Shown: in pieces, positions 52,301 to 59,496 of the stretch | How the letters are laid out: the number at the start of each line of letters is the position of its first letter | How positions within the stretch are numbered: position 1 is the first letter of the stretch | Source of the DNA: Fuerstiella sp. | GTDB lineage: Bacteria; Planctomycetota; Planctomycetia; Planctomycetales; Planctomycetaceae | Length of the DNA: 64,000 bases | Direction: 5' to 3' | Assembly (NCBI GenBank): GCA_022843805.1 | Contig: JALHMY010000018.1 | Span: 1-64,000, forward strand | Made by a program: the position numbers and the translations under genes | Notes under the pieces: model-generated | Told to the model about the DNA's origin: nothing | The model's input: the letters and a program-made list of their open reading frames with translations, nothing else | The model's database searches: none

Positions 52301-52813
52301 ATGTCTCAGGCGGGCCGTAGCTTCGGCCTCCGCCCGAAATCGAACAAGATACTCGCTGCCCGCAAACTCTCCCGCAAGAAGTACTTTCAGAGCCACGACC
52401 CGCTGAAGTCGAACATGCCGGGCTTTCAATACCAGCCCCATTCCCCCACGACCAATTTCGGAAAGAATCTCATAATCTCCAATACGCATCCCGGGAGACG
52501 TCAGGCAATCCGGTGATGGTTCATGCCGAAGAATCGAAAATCCCGACTTTGAGCCTCGCACTGCTCGAATCACGTCATCGTCGGTATGTTCGATTGCCGA
52601 CAGCTTTTGTTCGCAAAGCACGCATTGGTCCAGATGCGACGCGATCGCATCCAGCCGCTTATCCGGCAGATTTCCCAAATGGAAGTCGGACAGTTCAGAG
52701 ATGTCCGGACAATTCTGTGGACTAGTGAACAGTGTATCGCTCCGGCAGGACTTCTTCGACCGCTGTTTTATACTATCATATGTTCCTTGTGTGACATCAA
52801 TGGAGTGTGACAT
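49334..52813 (-). CDS. Ser/Thr protein kinase with membrane helix and WD40 repeats
   Basis: About 1,160 residues from an ATG at 52813; no Shine-Dalgarno is visible and the ORF track extends to 52891. Residues about 50-85 carry a zinc-finger-like anti-sigma segment (DAIASHLDQCVLCEQKL). The kinase domain starts near 108 (DYEILSEIGRGGMGLVLKARH), with lysine in VALKVLLAGE, catalytic HRDLKPSNI (about 235), DFG (about 260) and APEQ (about 286); all key residues are present. A membrane helix follows at about 402-424 (AAVLVLAVLMLTVGLPG). From about 505 to the end are WD40 repeats (FSSDGLLATAGEDGTVRLW, FSPDGKKLVSAGQDLSICIWD). It lies divergent to an ECF sigma gene, the usual planctomycete STK-ECF pairing. 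Predicted role: signal-dependent phosphorylation controlling that sigma factor, sensed through an extracytoplasmic propeller (inference). Confidence 0.9.
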   Translation of the reverse strand: MSHSIDVTQGTYDSIKQRSKKSCRSDTLFTSPQNCPDISELSDFHLGNLPDKRLDAIASHLDQCVLCEQKLSAIEHTDDDVIRAVRGSKSGFSILRHEPSPDCLTSPGMRIGDYEILSEIGRGGMGLVLKARHVRLQRVVALKVLLAGEFAGSEYLVRFRAEAEATARLRHPGIVQIYEIGSWQNLSGTELPYLALEYIDGGSLSDRTQNRPQIPVSAARWVEQLALAVQHAHDQGVVHRDLKPSNILFTRDGQLKLCDFGVAKLLAGSDLQTRTGILVGTPEYMAPEQAAGESSDIGVAADIWALGAILYTLLTGRPPFIAADSLTLLQKVRFDEPLSPRKLQPSVTRDLETVCLKCLRKAPAQRYSSAQALADDLRRFCEGRTVVARPAGLIETGWRWLVRRPGTAAVLVLAVLMLTVGLPGVTWLWLRSETARHRAGELLEQAESSLYFNRIALARQGLETDGVEQARQMLAMCIPGPQQIDRRGWEWRYLNSQTHLGNRQGMKHESDLWSWIYDIAWHPAGTHLISVGGPVVENRDGQIRIWKLTTGECEVALDYPEGTVRATTWHPDGKRFVTGSSGGVVSIWEQQENSTEFVPRELLRCPKVQEGISCLEFTPDGRFLAAGTLLGLRLFDFENNTECFHLPLGWPGISSLEFRQENNPGDGPQTVLLISSEDVNSELHVREWSMSGSILNEIYHSCRPGPLAAASTGRGKSSGLLALSDPWRGVEIRDLSGSVLLERLRNHRGRVNDLEFSSDGLLATAGEDGTVRLWNTQDQLEFSVFRGHTDGVRKLEFSPDGKKLVSAGQDLSICIWDVDRDPRGLNVQGTESAWGEFAGGISFAEDSKSLMFICQFSRQAFRIDTLTGRRLNAQKLPLISRHDSARRDQSIAAFGRRLASPAPETPGIVNVLDPETGQTISRIHAHESTPLCVALSEDATVLATCFIKTVAEEHETEVSVWNASSGSRESNRTFKGVRASSLALNSDGRLLAVAMRNSNVTPSDELESSEVLITDPYSGQVLSVLKGCEGVITAIAFRPDSRQVAAVGLQSGFVYTWDLDQNHQPRQFLKRPALSSPTSVTYSHDGTRLAAGCYDNRVRLWDSATASEAITLLCTGPPGSGNYGFTSWVAFSPDGRKLAATDWHGCVSIWDAPPLIPRR

Positions 52814-52820
52814 CAATGGA
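52789..52820. repeat. Perfect 16-bp tandem duplication over the divergent starts
   Basis: GTGTGACATCAATGGA occurs twice head to tail. Each copy contains ATG on both strands. On the reverse strand the copy at 52813 is in frame with the kinase and the one at 52797 is not. On the forward strand 52800 is in frame with the sigma gene and 52816 is not. The unit length is not a multiple of three, so loss or gain of a copy would move these candidate starts out of frame. Confidence 0.9.
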
Positions 52821-52844
52821 CACCGACACCGGGAGGACCAGCAT

Positions 52845-53486
52845 TTGTCCGAAACGAGTGATGAGACAGATTTTGTTTCCCGGCCGGGCACTCGTCTGAC
52901 ACTGCTGGCAAAGGCTCGGCAACACGATCAGGATGCCTGGAATCGCCTCGTTTTGCTGTATTCTCCGCTGGTACGGTACTGGTGCCGCGCAGCGGGAATT
53001 CGGCCAGATGCGACGGACGATGTGGTTCAGGAAGTGTTTATCGCCGCATCAGGGGGTCTTCAAAGTTTTCGTCGAGACCGTCCGGGAGACACTTTTCGTG
53101 GCTGGCTGCGTGGAATTACTCGCAATGTTTTGCTGGCCTCATTTCGGCGGCATGGCCGCCAGACTGCCGGACAGGGAGGAACCGAAGCCCTGCAAATGCT
53201 CAATCGGGTTCCAGATCCTGAATTCGATCTGGCCTGCGATGACCCGCCGGAACAGACTCAGGGCATCTATCAGCGAGCACTGGATCTGGTGAGAAGTGAA
53301 TTCGAAGAGCGTACCTGGCAAATGTTCTGGCTGACTGCAGTTGACGGTCTGCCCGCAGCCGAAGTCGCACTGCAGTTCGGAGTCACGTCAGCCGCTGTCA
53401 GAAAAGCTCGTTCCCGAGTGCTGCATCGCCTGAAGCAGGAGGTCGGTGACATCGTGGACAGTCCAAACCCTGGACAGGCCGAATGA
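52845..53486 (+). CDS. ECF sigma factor paired with the Ser/Thr kinase
   Basis: About 213 residues if started at the TTG at 52845, which has GGGAGG 8 bases upstream; an in-frame ATG at 52800 lacks such a site. Region 2 covers about 15-95 (TLLAKARQHDQDAWNRLVLLYSP, DDVVQEVFIAASGGLQSF, DTFRGWLRGITRNVLLASFRRH). Region 4 covers about 150-205 (FEERTWQMFWLTAVDGLPAAEVA, FGVTSAAVRKARSRVLHRLKQE). The sequence matches the large planctomycete ECF groups that sit next to Ser/Thr kinases (ECF-STK). It is transcribed divergently from the kinase with at most about 30 bases between starts, so the two promoters must lie inside or across each other's leader. No classical anti-sigma gene is adjacent; the kinase probably plays that part. 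Confidence 0.9.
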   Translation: MSETSDETDFVSRPGTRLTLLAKARQHDQDAWNRLVLLYSPLVRYWCRAAGIRPDATDDVVQEVFIAASGGLQSFRRDRPGDTFRGWLRGITRNVLLASFRRHGRQTAGQGGTEALQMLNRVPDPEFDLACDDPPEQTQGIYQRALDLVRSEFEERTWQMFWLTAVDGLPAAEVALQFGVTSAAVRKARSRVLHRLKQEVGDIVDSPNPGQAE

Positions 53487-53679
53487 GAAGGATGCATTGA
53501 GAGCCTGAGTTCGCAGAATTTTTTCCCGGCGGTTAAGTTGCACTTCCTGCTGTAATCCGCGTCACCAGGCAATACCCTGCTAAAATGGAAGGACAGCAGG
53601 ACGCGGATCTTCCCCCAGCTCGTATAAAATTCCATGACAATAAGTCTGGAAGACGTGTAAAACCCAGGAGAGTATCCAT

Positions 53680-54063
53680 ATGGAACCAGATCAGGTTCAT
53701 GACCCGCGCGTCGCACTCGCCGCAGAGCGAACTCTTCTGGCCTGGATTCGCACCAGTCTGGCGATGATGGGCTTCGGTTTTGTTGTTGCCAGATTCGGTC
53801 TGTTTCTCCGTGAACTGGCTCAGGTGGAAGGAGCTCCCATCAGGCCAGGTTCGGGAATCTCACTCTGGATAGGCTGCTCACTCGTTGTTCTGGGAGTTGT
53901 CGTCAACATTGTGGCAGCCGCGTTGCATGTTCGAAACATCCGCGAATTTATTCAGGGGAAACCCTATCGAGTGTCGGTCTCGTCGCTGGGGGTCGTCGTG
54001 ACACTGACATTGGCCGTGATCGGTCTCGTTCTGACGGTCTATCTGAGTTTCTGGAGCCGGTAA
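53680..54063 (+). CDS. DUF202/YidH-family small membrane protein
   Basis: Predicted 127 residues with three membrane helices: about 26-46 (WIRTSLAMMGFGFVVARF), 63-87 (LWIGCSLVVLGVVVNIVAAAL) and 100-124 (GVVVTLTLAVIGLVLTVYL). The family signature R-x-x-L-A-x-E-R-T-L-L-A-W-I-R-T-S-L is clear near the N-terminus (ALAAERTLLAWIRTSLAMMG). AGGAG lies 9 bases before the ATG. The family resembles E. coli YidH; function unknown, presumed inner-membrane. It is separated by about 190 bases from the sigma factor, on the same strand, and looks like a single gene. Confidence 0.85.
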   Translation: MEPDQVHDPRVALAAERTLLAWIRTSLAMMGFGFVVARFGLFLRELAQVEGAPIRPGSGISLWIGCSLVVLGVVVNIVAAALHVRNIREFIQGKPYRVSVSSLGVVVTLTLAVIGLVLTVYLSFWSR

Positions 54064-54580
54064 TGATTACCGCTTTCTGAACCCTCAAAAACCGGCGAAG
54101 GAAATGCGCCATCCTCAACGAACCATTCTTCGGGCCGCGACCGCTGGCGATGATCGGATGGATTGATTACTCAGGGAACCGGGAGCGAGGCTCACCAATC
54201 AGCCCGCTCCATCGCTCCTGCACGGCTGACACCATGAACGGTGACTCGGAATTGAACAGGAGGAAACCGAGGAAGCGGAGATTAACAATCACTCAGCGCA
54301 TTCCCGGTGATTCCTCCGTTTCCTCTGTGACCTCCTGTTCGAATCCAATAGAAGGATCAGCGCTGACGAGTTCACTGCTCCGATGACGCATTCCCAAAGA
54401 CGCCCAACTGCGTCAGGGGTTCATAAATCGGACGACCGCAGAAAGCGGATCTTCCCATTGGCCGCATCCGGCCATATTGCGACCGGTTGCGTAAGTGACG
54501 GCATACAAGTTGCTTCTTTGACAGCAGGCCGACACTCCGCCGCGAGTGAGCAACTCAATTGACATCTAACGAAGAAAGCA
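54064..54580. other. Intergenic region holding repeat copy 2
   Basis: About 520 bases without a credible gene. The 78-residue ORF at 54150..54386 only translates the dispersed hairpin repeat. Promoter elements for the zinc-ribbon gene should lie at its right end. Confidence 0.6.
54191..54405. repeat. Hairpin-type dispersed repeat, copy 2 of 2
   Basis: Same orientation as 1908-2120 and highly similar at both ends (CTCACCAATCAGCCCGCTCC at the start, GAGTTCACTGCTC near the end). The inverted arms are AACAGGAGGAAACCGAGGAA and TTCCTCTGTGACCTCCTGTT. The loop differs from copy 1 in sequence but not in length class. The similarity of the arms and divergence of the loop suggest selection or conversion acting on the hairpin. 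Confidence 0.85.
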
Positions 54581-55273
54581 ATGACCATGCAATTGCTCAA
54601 GGCTCAGTGTCCTTACTGTGGGCGAGAAGTCGAAACTACCATTGAACACATTACGGGGCCAATTGTATGTCCCACCTGTGAAAAGCCGTTTGAAATGGAA
54701 ATTCCGACGACCACAGTGACGTCAGTCCGCGAAGTTTCCGATGCGAGCAATCCCAGTAAGCTTGCTACTCAGCCCGAAGAACGAACGTTATTGAAGGTTC
54801 ATCCGGTTCTCTTTCGCGCTCATCCCATCGGGACATTGTTGGTTTTTGCAGTGAGTGTCGCGTCGTTGTATGGTCTCTGGATCGCTCTCGCAAAGAATTC
54901 CACGAGTGAGCAGTCGCCGTCTCCGAATGGCACGACAATCGGATCCATCGACTGGATTCTGTGGATTTCAATCGCTGCGCTAATTGGAATGGCGCTTCTG
55001 GTCTTCTCGTGGTTTCTGCGGAGCGCTTCAATAACTCTTACGCTGACGAACAGTCGCTCGATTCTCAGAAAGGGACTGATTAGTCGAGATTCATCAGTAG
55101 TGCAACACGACGATGTTCGCAACATACAGGTTGATCAAACGATCTTTCAAAGACTGCTTGGAATCGGAGACGTCGGAATTTCCAGTTCGGGACAGGATGA
55201 ATTAGAGATCATTGTCAATAAGGTGCCAGCCCCGACTCGAATTGTCGAAATGATTCGCGAGAACCAGCGCTGA
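54581..55273 (+). CDS. Zinc-ribbon plus bacterial PH (bPH2) membrane protein
   Basis: Predicted 230 residues. A zinc ribbon at residues 10-33 uses CPYC and CPTC pairs (C10, C13, C30, C33). A linker leads to two membrane helices, about 83-102 (GTLLVFAVSVASLYGLWIAL) and 125-146 (WILWISIAALIGMALLVFSW). The C-terminal part is a bPH2 (YdbS/YdbT-type) domain: ITLTLTNSRSILRKGLISR, HDDVRNIQVDQTIFQRLLGIGDV and DELEIIVNKVPAP. The proteins are thought to sit at the cytoplasmic membrane; no biochemical role is known. Single gene by layout, with the ferritin relic oriented against it downstream. Confidence 0.85.
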   Translation: MTMQLLKAQCPYCGREVETTIEHITGPIVCPTCEKPFEMEIPTTTVTSVREVSDASNPSKLATQPEERTLLKVHPVLFRAHPIGTLLVFAVSVASLYGLWIALAKNSTSEQSPSPNGTTIGSIDWILWISIAALIGMALLVFSWFLRSASITLTLTNSRSILRKGLISRDSSVVQHDDVRNIQVDQTIFQRLLGIGDVGISSSGQDELEIIVNKVPAPTRIVEMIRENQR

Positions 55274-55495
55274 ACAGGCCTTGATGGTTCACTGGAGCCG
55301 CATAATTCTCTGCCGGGCCGTTCAACTGCCTAAGTGGTTGATTTACGACCATCACAGGATGGCCGGATCGCGAAGGAACTCATTCTCGCTGAATCGGCAA
55401 TCTGCCCGATGCGAAATTTCTCTAATAACGGAAAAGTCTCCGCCCTATACGACAGAGAATTCTTCCATTAAGAGCTGGCCACCAAAAAGCTGCAG

Positions 55496-55800
55496 TCAAA
55501 GTTCCTGCTCTCTGGGAATGACGGCTTCCTGTGAAGTCTTCCCAAAGTCTTTGTCCAGTGTATACAGGTTGACGATCACGTCGATTGCTTTGGAATTATC
55601 GATTTCGTGCTGCAGCGTTTTTCGCAGGCAATCGCCCAGGTCCTTTGGGTCGGAGGGTGGTGCTTCAATCGCTCGGACGAGAGCATGACCACCTCAGCCC
55701 ACGACGCATACGAAAGATAGACCTGAGACTGAAACGCCTCGCGTGTCATCTGCTCGTTCAATGCTTCTTCCATCGTGTCGGAAATACGCTTCGTTTTCAT
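55496..55800 (-). pseudogene. Ferritin-like gene relic with deletion and frameshift
   Basis: From the ATG at 55800 the frame gives helix A of a ferritin (MEEALNEQMTREAFQSQVYL, SYASWAE). After about 40 residues the homologous frame shifts by one base: the shifted frame reads HALVRAIEAPPSDPKDLGDC, then LRKTLQHEIDNSKAIDVIVN, LYTLDKDFG and REQEL followed by TGA. That is the second half of ferritin (compare AIEAPP...AL.HE..VT..IN.L..LA). The stretch between helix A and AIEAPP, including the E-x-x-H ligands of helix B, is missing, so a working diiron cage is impossible. The 74-residue ORF at 55576..55800 captures only the first part. Confidence 0.8.
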
Positions 55801-55840
55801 GTTGGTTTTGCCTGTCTCAGTAGATGCAACCAGCTCGATT

Positions 55841-56359
55841 TCATATGAGTTTGAAATCGCAAATCCTGTGCCGTCTCGGGCTGGTCGACGATCGATGTGT
55901 CTGAGAATCTGACATGAACAACGACTGGTACAAATGAAAACGGGTCACCCATAACAGGTAACCCGCCGCGATGATTCTTCGAACGATCCGGATTTCGCAG
56001 ACTGCTGCTGCCTTCTTTCGACGGGCCGCAAAGACAAATCCAAAGCTTGCCAGACCCCACATTGCAATGGCGCCAGGCTCAGGAACTGCTGTAAACCGGA
56101 AATTGTCTGCATAGACCGTGCTACTTCCGAAAGAAGGCGACCTTGCCCCAAAGATTGCGTAAGCAATTCCGTCAGAAAAAACGGAAAGAGTTTTCATGCC
56201 GGTAAATGCCCCGAGGATCATCATTGCCTCGGGTCGGGCGACACTCTTGCACCCAGGAGATGCGCCGGAAAGTTGATGCGGAAAAACTGCGAGTTCGCCC
56301 TGCGAACAGCATTGGATAACCGACAACTCAAAATCAAGTGCTGAAAAGACACTGGACAA
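55841..56359 (-). pseudogene. PEP-CTERM protein remnant
   Basis: The frame contains a textbook PEP-CTERM sorting tail: VYADNFRFT, then AVPEPGAIAMWGLASFGFVF, then the basic cluster AARRKK. In a normal gene the protein ends within a few residues of that cluster, but here the frame continues for about 60 more residues. The 90 residues before the tail lack a signal peptide and begin at a TTG. I therefore read it as a gene whose N-terminal exported domain was lost or shifted. PEP-CTERM proteins are cleaved and anchored by exosortase; no exosortase gene is in the window. It directly follows the ferritin relic, and the SPFH gene is divergent from it. Confidence 0.6.
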
Positions 56360-56426
56360 AAGATATTAAAGTGATATCATTTTGCTATCTGATACTTCCT
56401 TGAACTGTTTTACAGGGGGCGCACAC

Positions 56427-57368
56427 ATGCAGGATCGAGTGATTACACCAATGGGCGGCGGGCGGGTGTTTCTTGTAATGTTGTTGTGGATGGTCGGGAT
56501 TTTGTTTTATATTGGCTGGGTGACTGAGACGCATGGGCCTTCGTTTCTACAGATCATTCTGATTCCGGTGATGATTCTCGCATGGTTCATTTGCCTGTTC
56601 GGATTTAAGGTGAATGGGCCGAACAATGCTCGGGTCGTACAGTTCTTCGGAACCTATGTGGGGACGATTCGCAACGTGGGGATCTTCTATGTGAATCCAT
56701 TTTCCACGACGTTGAACGTCTCTTTCCGGGTGCGGACGTTTGAGACGGACGTCGACCAGACGGCCGAGATCAAGGATGCGGCAGGCCATGTTCTGCGTGC
56801 GTCTCATTCGTCGTCAAGAACGCTGAAGGTCAATGACAAGGACGGGACGCCTATCGAAATCGCAGCCGTGGTGGTATGGAAGGTGGTAGATGCGGCCAAA
56901 GCAGCTTTTGTTGTTGACGACTATCAGGATTTCGTCAAGGTGCAGGCTGACTCCGCGCTCCGGACTCTCTCCAGTCAATACAGCTATGATGCGCCGGAAG
57001 CGGATGCGCATTCGTTGCGCGGTCATATCAGTGAAGTGGCGGAGCAACTGAAGAATGAACTTCACGACCGCATGCAGCAGGCGGGTGTCGAGGTTCAGGA
57101 GGCTCGGATCAGTAAGCTGGCCTACGCTCCGGAAATTGCTTCTGCAATGTTGCAGCGCCAGCAGGCTGGGGCGATCATCGCTGCTCGCTCCAGGATCGTC
57201 GAAGGGGCGGTGGGAATGGTCGAACATGCCCTTGAAATGCTGCAGGCGAAGGGTATTGTCGATCTGGACGCTGAACGTAAGGCTGCAATGGTCTGCAATT
57301 TGCTGGTGGTGTTGTGCGGACACAGCACACCCCAGCCCGTGCTCAACACCGGCACGTTGCACCATTAG
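56427..57368 (+). CDS. SPFH/band-7 domain membrane protein
   Basis: Predicted 313 residues from the ATG at 56427, which has an AGGGGG site about 8 bases upstream; the ORF track starts 15 codons earlier. Two membrane helices lie at about 13-31 (VFLVMLLWMVGILFYIGWV) and 40-60 (FLQIILIPVMILAWFICLFG). The SPFH domain follows (NNARVVQFFGTYVGTIRNVG, VRTFETDV, IAAVVVWKVVDAAKAAFVVD, QADSALRTLSSQYSYD), then a helical part (ISKLAYAPEIASAMLQRQQA). SPFH proteins oligomerise on membranes and organise microdomains. It heads a three-gene set with a ribbon-helix-helix protein and a DUF1648 protein. Confidence 0.9.
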   Translation: MQDRVITPMGGGRVFLVMLLWMVGILFYIGWVTETHGPSFLQIILIPVMILAWFICLFGFKVNGPNNARVVQFFGTYVGTIRNVGIFYVNPFSTTLNVSFRVRTFETDVDQTAEIKDAAGHVLRASHSSSRTLKVNDKDGTPIEIAAVVVWKVVDAAKAAFVVDDYQDFVKVQADSALRTLSSQYSYDAPEADAHSLRGHISEVAEQLKNELHDRMQQAGVEVQEARISKLAYAPEIASAMLQRQQAGAIIAARSRIVEGAVGMVEHALEMLQAKGIVDLDAERKAAMVCNLLVVLCGHSTPQPVLNTGTLHH

Positions 57369-57515
57369 CAAACAAAGTTGAGCATGTCTCAGAGTCCGGT
57401 GGCATACCCGGTAATTGCCTCAATGGGCGTGCATCAGTTGCCTGAATCATGCACTTCGGAATGCCCGGAGTGTGCCACCTCAAGTCCCTGATATCGTTGT
57501 GAATAACGGTGACGA

Positions 57516-57695
57516 ATGCCGCGAAAAGCGTTCTTACTTCGAATTGACGAACAACTCCTCGCAGCTTTGCAGCGGTGGGCCGACGATGACTTGCGGAGTC
57601 TCAACGGACAGCTGGAGTATCTTCTTCGGCAGGCCGTCCAGAAACGCGGGGTGAAGCTGCCTCCGCCATCACCCCCGGACGAGCAGTCGAATTAA
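57516..57695 (+). CDS. Small ribbon-helix-helix (Arc-type) protein, not in the ORF track
   Basis: Fifty-nine residues, starting [20 protein letters not shown] and continuing through [20 protein letters not shown] to a Lys/Pro-rich end. The pattern (basic N-terminal beta strand F-L-L-R-I-D, helix 1 to W-A-x-D-D-L-R-S-L-N, helix 2 Q-L-E-Y-L-L-R-Q-A) is that of the Arc/MetJ fold. Similar tiny proteins are commonly found immediately after SPFH genes. It lies 147 bases after the SPFH stop on the same strand and is too short for the supplied track. Likely a DNA-binding regulator of this gene set (inference). A purine-rich stretch (GGTGACGA) precedes the ATG but is not a strong site. Confidence 0.8.
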   Translation: MPRKAFLLRIDEQLLAALQRWADDDLRSLNGQLEYLLRQAVQKRGVKLPPPSPPDEQSN

Positions 57696-57790
57696 TCTTT
57701 TTCCGACGACAGGCGCATCGCTCTGCAAAATAAAAAGCCTTCTCGAACGAATTGCATGTGGAAGTCAGTAGTTCAATCGGAGTTGACGAC

Positions 57791-58300
57791 ATGTTTTCAA
57801 CAATGCGTGCATTAACCCTGCTTTTCGTTCTGACAATTGTCAGTGGTGCTCAGCATGCCTGGTACTGGCCCCAGCTTCCCGATCGTATTGCCACGCATTG
57901 GGGCATTGACGGTCAGCCGAATGACTGGATGACACGTACAGCCGCAACTCTGACGCTCTGCGGACTTCAGATTGGTGTTCCGCTGTTTCTCGTCGCGGTC
58001 ACATGGCTGGCGTGTCGGATGCCTGATTCGATGTTGAACATTCCCAACAGAGAGTATTGGCTGCAGCCCGATCGGCGGGCCGTCACGCTTCAGTGGATGA
58101 AACGAATGCTCGCGTGGATCGCGGTTCTGACATCGCTTTGCATGATCGGTATCGGGCACCTGGCCTTCATTGCCAACAAAACCGGCGGCGGACTGAATGT
58201 CGGCCTCTTCTGGGCAGTTCTGGGCGCCTATCTGGCTTGTGTATTTTCGATCGCGGGACGCAGCCTTTTTCGTTTTCAAATGCCGCGATCAACAGTCTGA
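57791..58300 (+). CDS. DUF1648-family membrane protein
   Basis: Predicted 169 residues from the ATG at 57791, with CGGAG 8 bases upstream; the ORF track starts at a TTG 13 codons earlier. The DUF1648 signature is near the N-terminus: YWPQLPDRIATHWGIDGQPN. Four membrane helices are visible: about 5-22, 50-75 (LCGLQIGVPLFLVAVTWLA), 108-128 (MLAWIAVLTSLCMIGIGHLA) and 138-158 (LFWAVLGAYLACVFSIAG). The fold is related to SdpI-type immunity/signalling proteins, but the C-terminal SdpI part is absent. It follows the SPFH and RHH genes, and may act with them at the membrane. Confidence 0.8.
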   Translation: MFSTMRALTLLFVLTIVSGAQHAWYWPQLPDRIATHWGIDGQPNDWMTRTAATLTLCGLQIGVPLFLVAVTWLACRMPDSMLNIPNREYWLQPDRRAVTLQWMKRMLAWIAVLTSLCMIGIGHLAFIANKTGGGLNVGLFWAVLGAYLACVFSIAGRSLFRFQMPRSTV

Positions 58301-58551
58301 TCGGGGTGTCAAATGCTGTCTTTTTTGACTCGCTGACGTCCCAGTCCTCCAGGTTTACATGAGGGTTGTCGGGATTCGCTGAACACTTCGCATGACCAGA
58401 CTCACCACTTTGCGTTTTTGTTTTGCCTTGGGAGCCGGTGCAATATAGATTCAGATCCTTCATGGTCCGAGGAAACTCATGAGCTGGCGGGGATTGGAAC
58501 TCGTGTGGAATTGCTCGTCCGGAGAACGAAGTTTTGAGGAGGCCGAGTTTA

Positions 58552-59192
58552 CCCTCCTCCCCCAGCGAAGCTGGGGGAGGTCGATCGAGCGAAGCAAGAT
58601 CGGGAGGGGGCCGGTGAACAGCGGGTTTCGGGTGTTTTTGGTACGGCGTTGAGTGCAAGCCGCGGCGGGCCCTCCCCCGGCCTTCGGCCGACCCCTCCCA
58701 CTCCGCTTCGCTGCGCGGGAGGGGAGGGTTTTGAAACCTCCTCTCCCAGCAAAGCTGGGGGAGGTCGATCGAGCAATAGCAAGATCGGGAGGGGGCCGGT
58801 GAACAGCGGGTCGCGGGTGTAATTGGTACGGCGTCGAGTGCAAGCCGCGGCGGGCCCTCCCCCGGCCTGTCGGCCGACCCCTCCCACTCCGCTTCGCTGC
58901 GTGGGAGGGGAGGGTTTTGAAACCTCCTCTCCCAGCAAAGCTGGGGGAGGTCGATCGAGCGTCAGCAAGATCGGGAGGGGGCCGGTGAACAGCGGGTTTC
59001 GGGTGTTTTTGGGTCGGCGTTGAGTGCAACCCGCGGCGAACCCTCCCCCGGCCTGTCGGCCGACCCCTCCCACTCCGCTTCGCTGCGCGGGAGGGGAGGG
59101 TTTTGAAACCTCCTCTCCCAGCAAAGCTGGGGGAGGTCGATCGAGCGAAGCAAGATCGGGAGGGGGCTGGTGAACAGCGGGTTGCGGGCGTG
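58552..59192. repeat. Tandem array of four 184-186 bp units
   Basis: Each unit contains the hairpin CCCAGC(A/G)AAGCTGGGGGAGG, then GTCGATCGAGC, AAGATCGGGAGGGGGC, the C-rich block CCCTCCCCCGGCCT and TTCGCTGCG(C/T)GGGAGGGG. Unit starts, judged by CTGGGGGAGG, are at 58571, 58755, 58941 and 59127; the fourth is cut short. Small differences (for example CGAAGC versus CGTCAGC) mark individual units. Reverse-strand ORFs 58460..59278 and 58549..59220 translate these repeats in two frames. Confidence 0.9.
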
Positions 59193-59256
59193 ATCGCTGC
59201 CGCCCGACGCTCACGAACACCGCTCAGAAGAACACGAGCATTAACTGACCGCCGCC

Positions 59257-59496
59257 CTAACTTCTCTGTTCGAACCATGCATGCAGTTCAACCGTGTCGC
59301 CATCGCGGTTGATCGGTACGACGGCGAGAATTCGCAATTCGGGATGCTGATCAATCCACTGTGCCAGAGTCGCTGACAGGAACTGAGCGAGCTCTCCGGT
59401 CGGTTCCCCGCGTCCCATGAGCACACGAACGAACCCCATGTGTTCTTCAATATCGATTTCAAATGATCGTTCAATCATGATTGTCTCGCTATTCAT
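59257..59496 (-). CDS. 79-residue protein coupled to the MFS carrier, unknown function
   Basis: I start at the ATG at 59496, because it overlaps the stop of the preceding 50-residue gene as ATGA; the ORF track extends further upstream into that other gene. The product reads MNSETIMIERSFEIDIEEHM and continues with GELAQFLSATLAQWIDQHPE, ending in a strand-rich DGDTVELHAWFEQ. It has no membrane helix or signal peptide. It is the third gene of an operon with an OFA-type MFS transporter and its small subunit. The family is not recognised; translational coupling makes it likely to be real and related to the carrier. Confidence 0.65.
   Translation of the reverse strand: MNSETIMIERSFEIDIEEHMGFVRVLMGRGEPTGELAQFLSATLAQWIDQHPELRILAVVPINRDGDTVELHAWFEQRS

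Noticed and set aside
55281-55688. 135-residue forward ORF
   Set aside because: It is antisense to the ferritin relic, whose homology is clear on the other strand.
58552-59192. Possible CRISPR array
   Set aside because: The units are about 185 bp and nearly identical along their whole length, with no short repeat/unique spacer pattern and no cas genes.
58460-59278. 272- and 223-residue reverse-strand ORFs
   Set aside because: They translate the 185-bp tandem repeat in two frames, giving the same peptide (RSTSPSFAGRGGFKTLPS) again and again.
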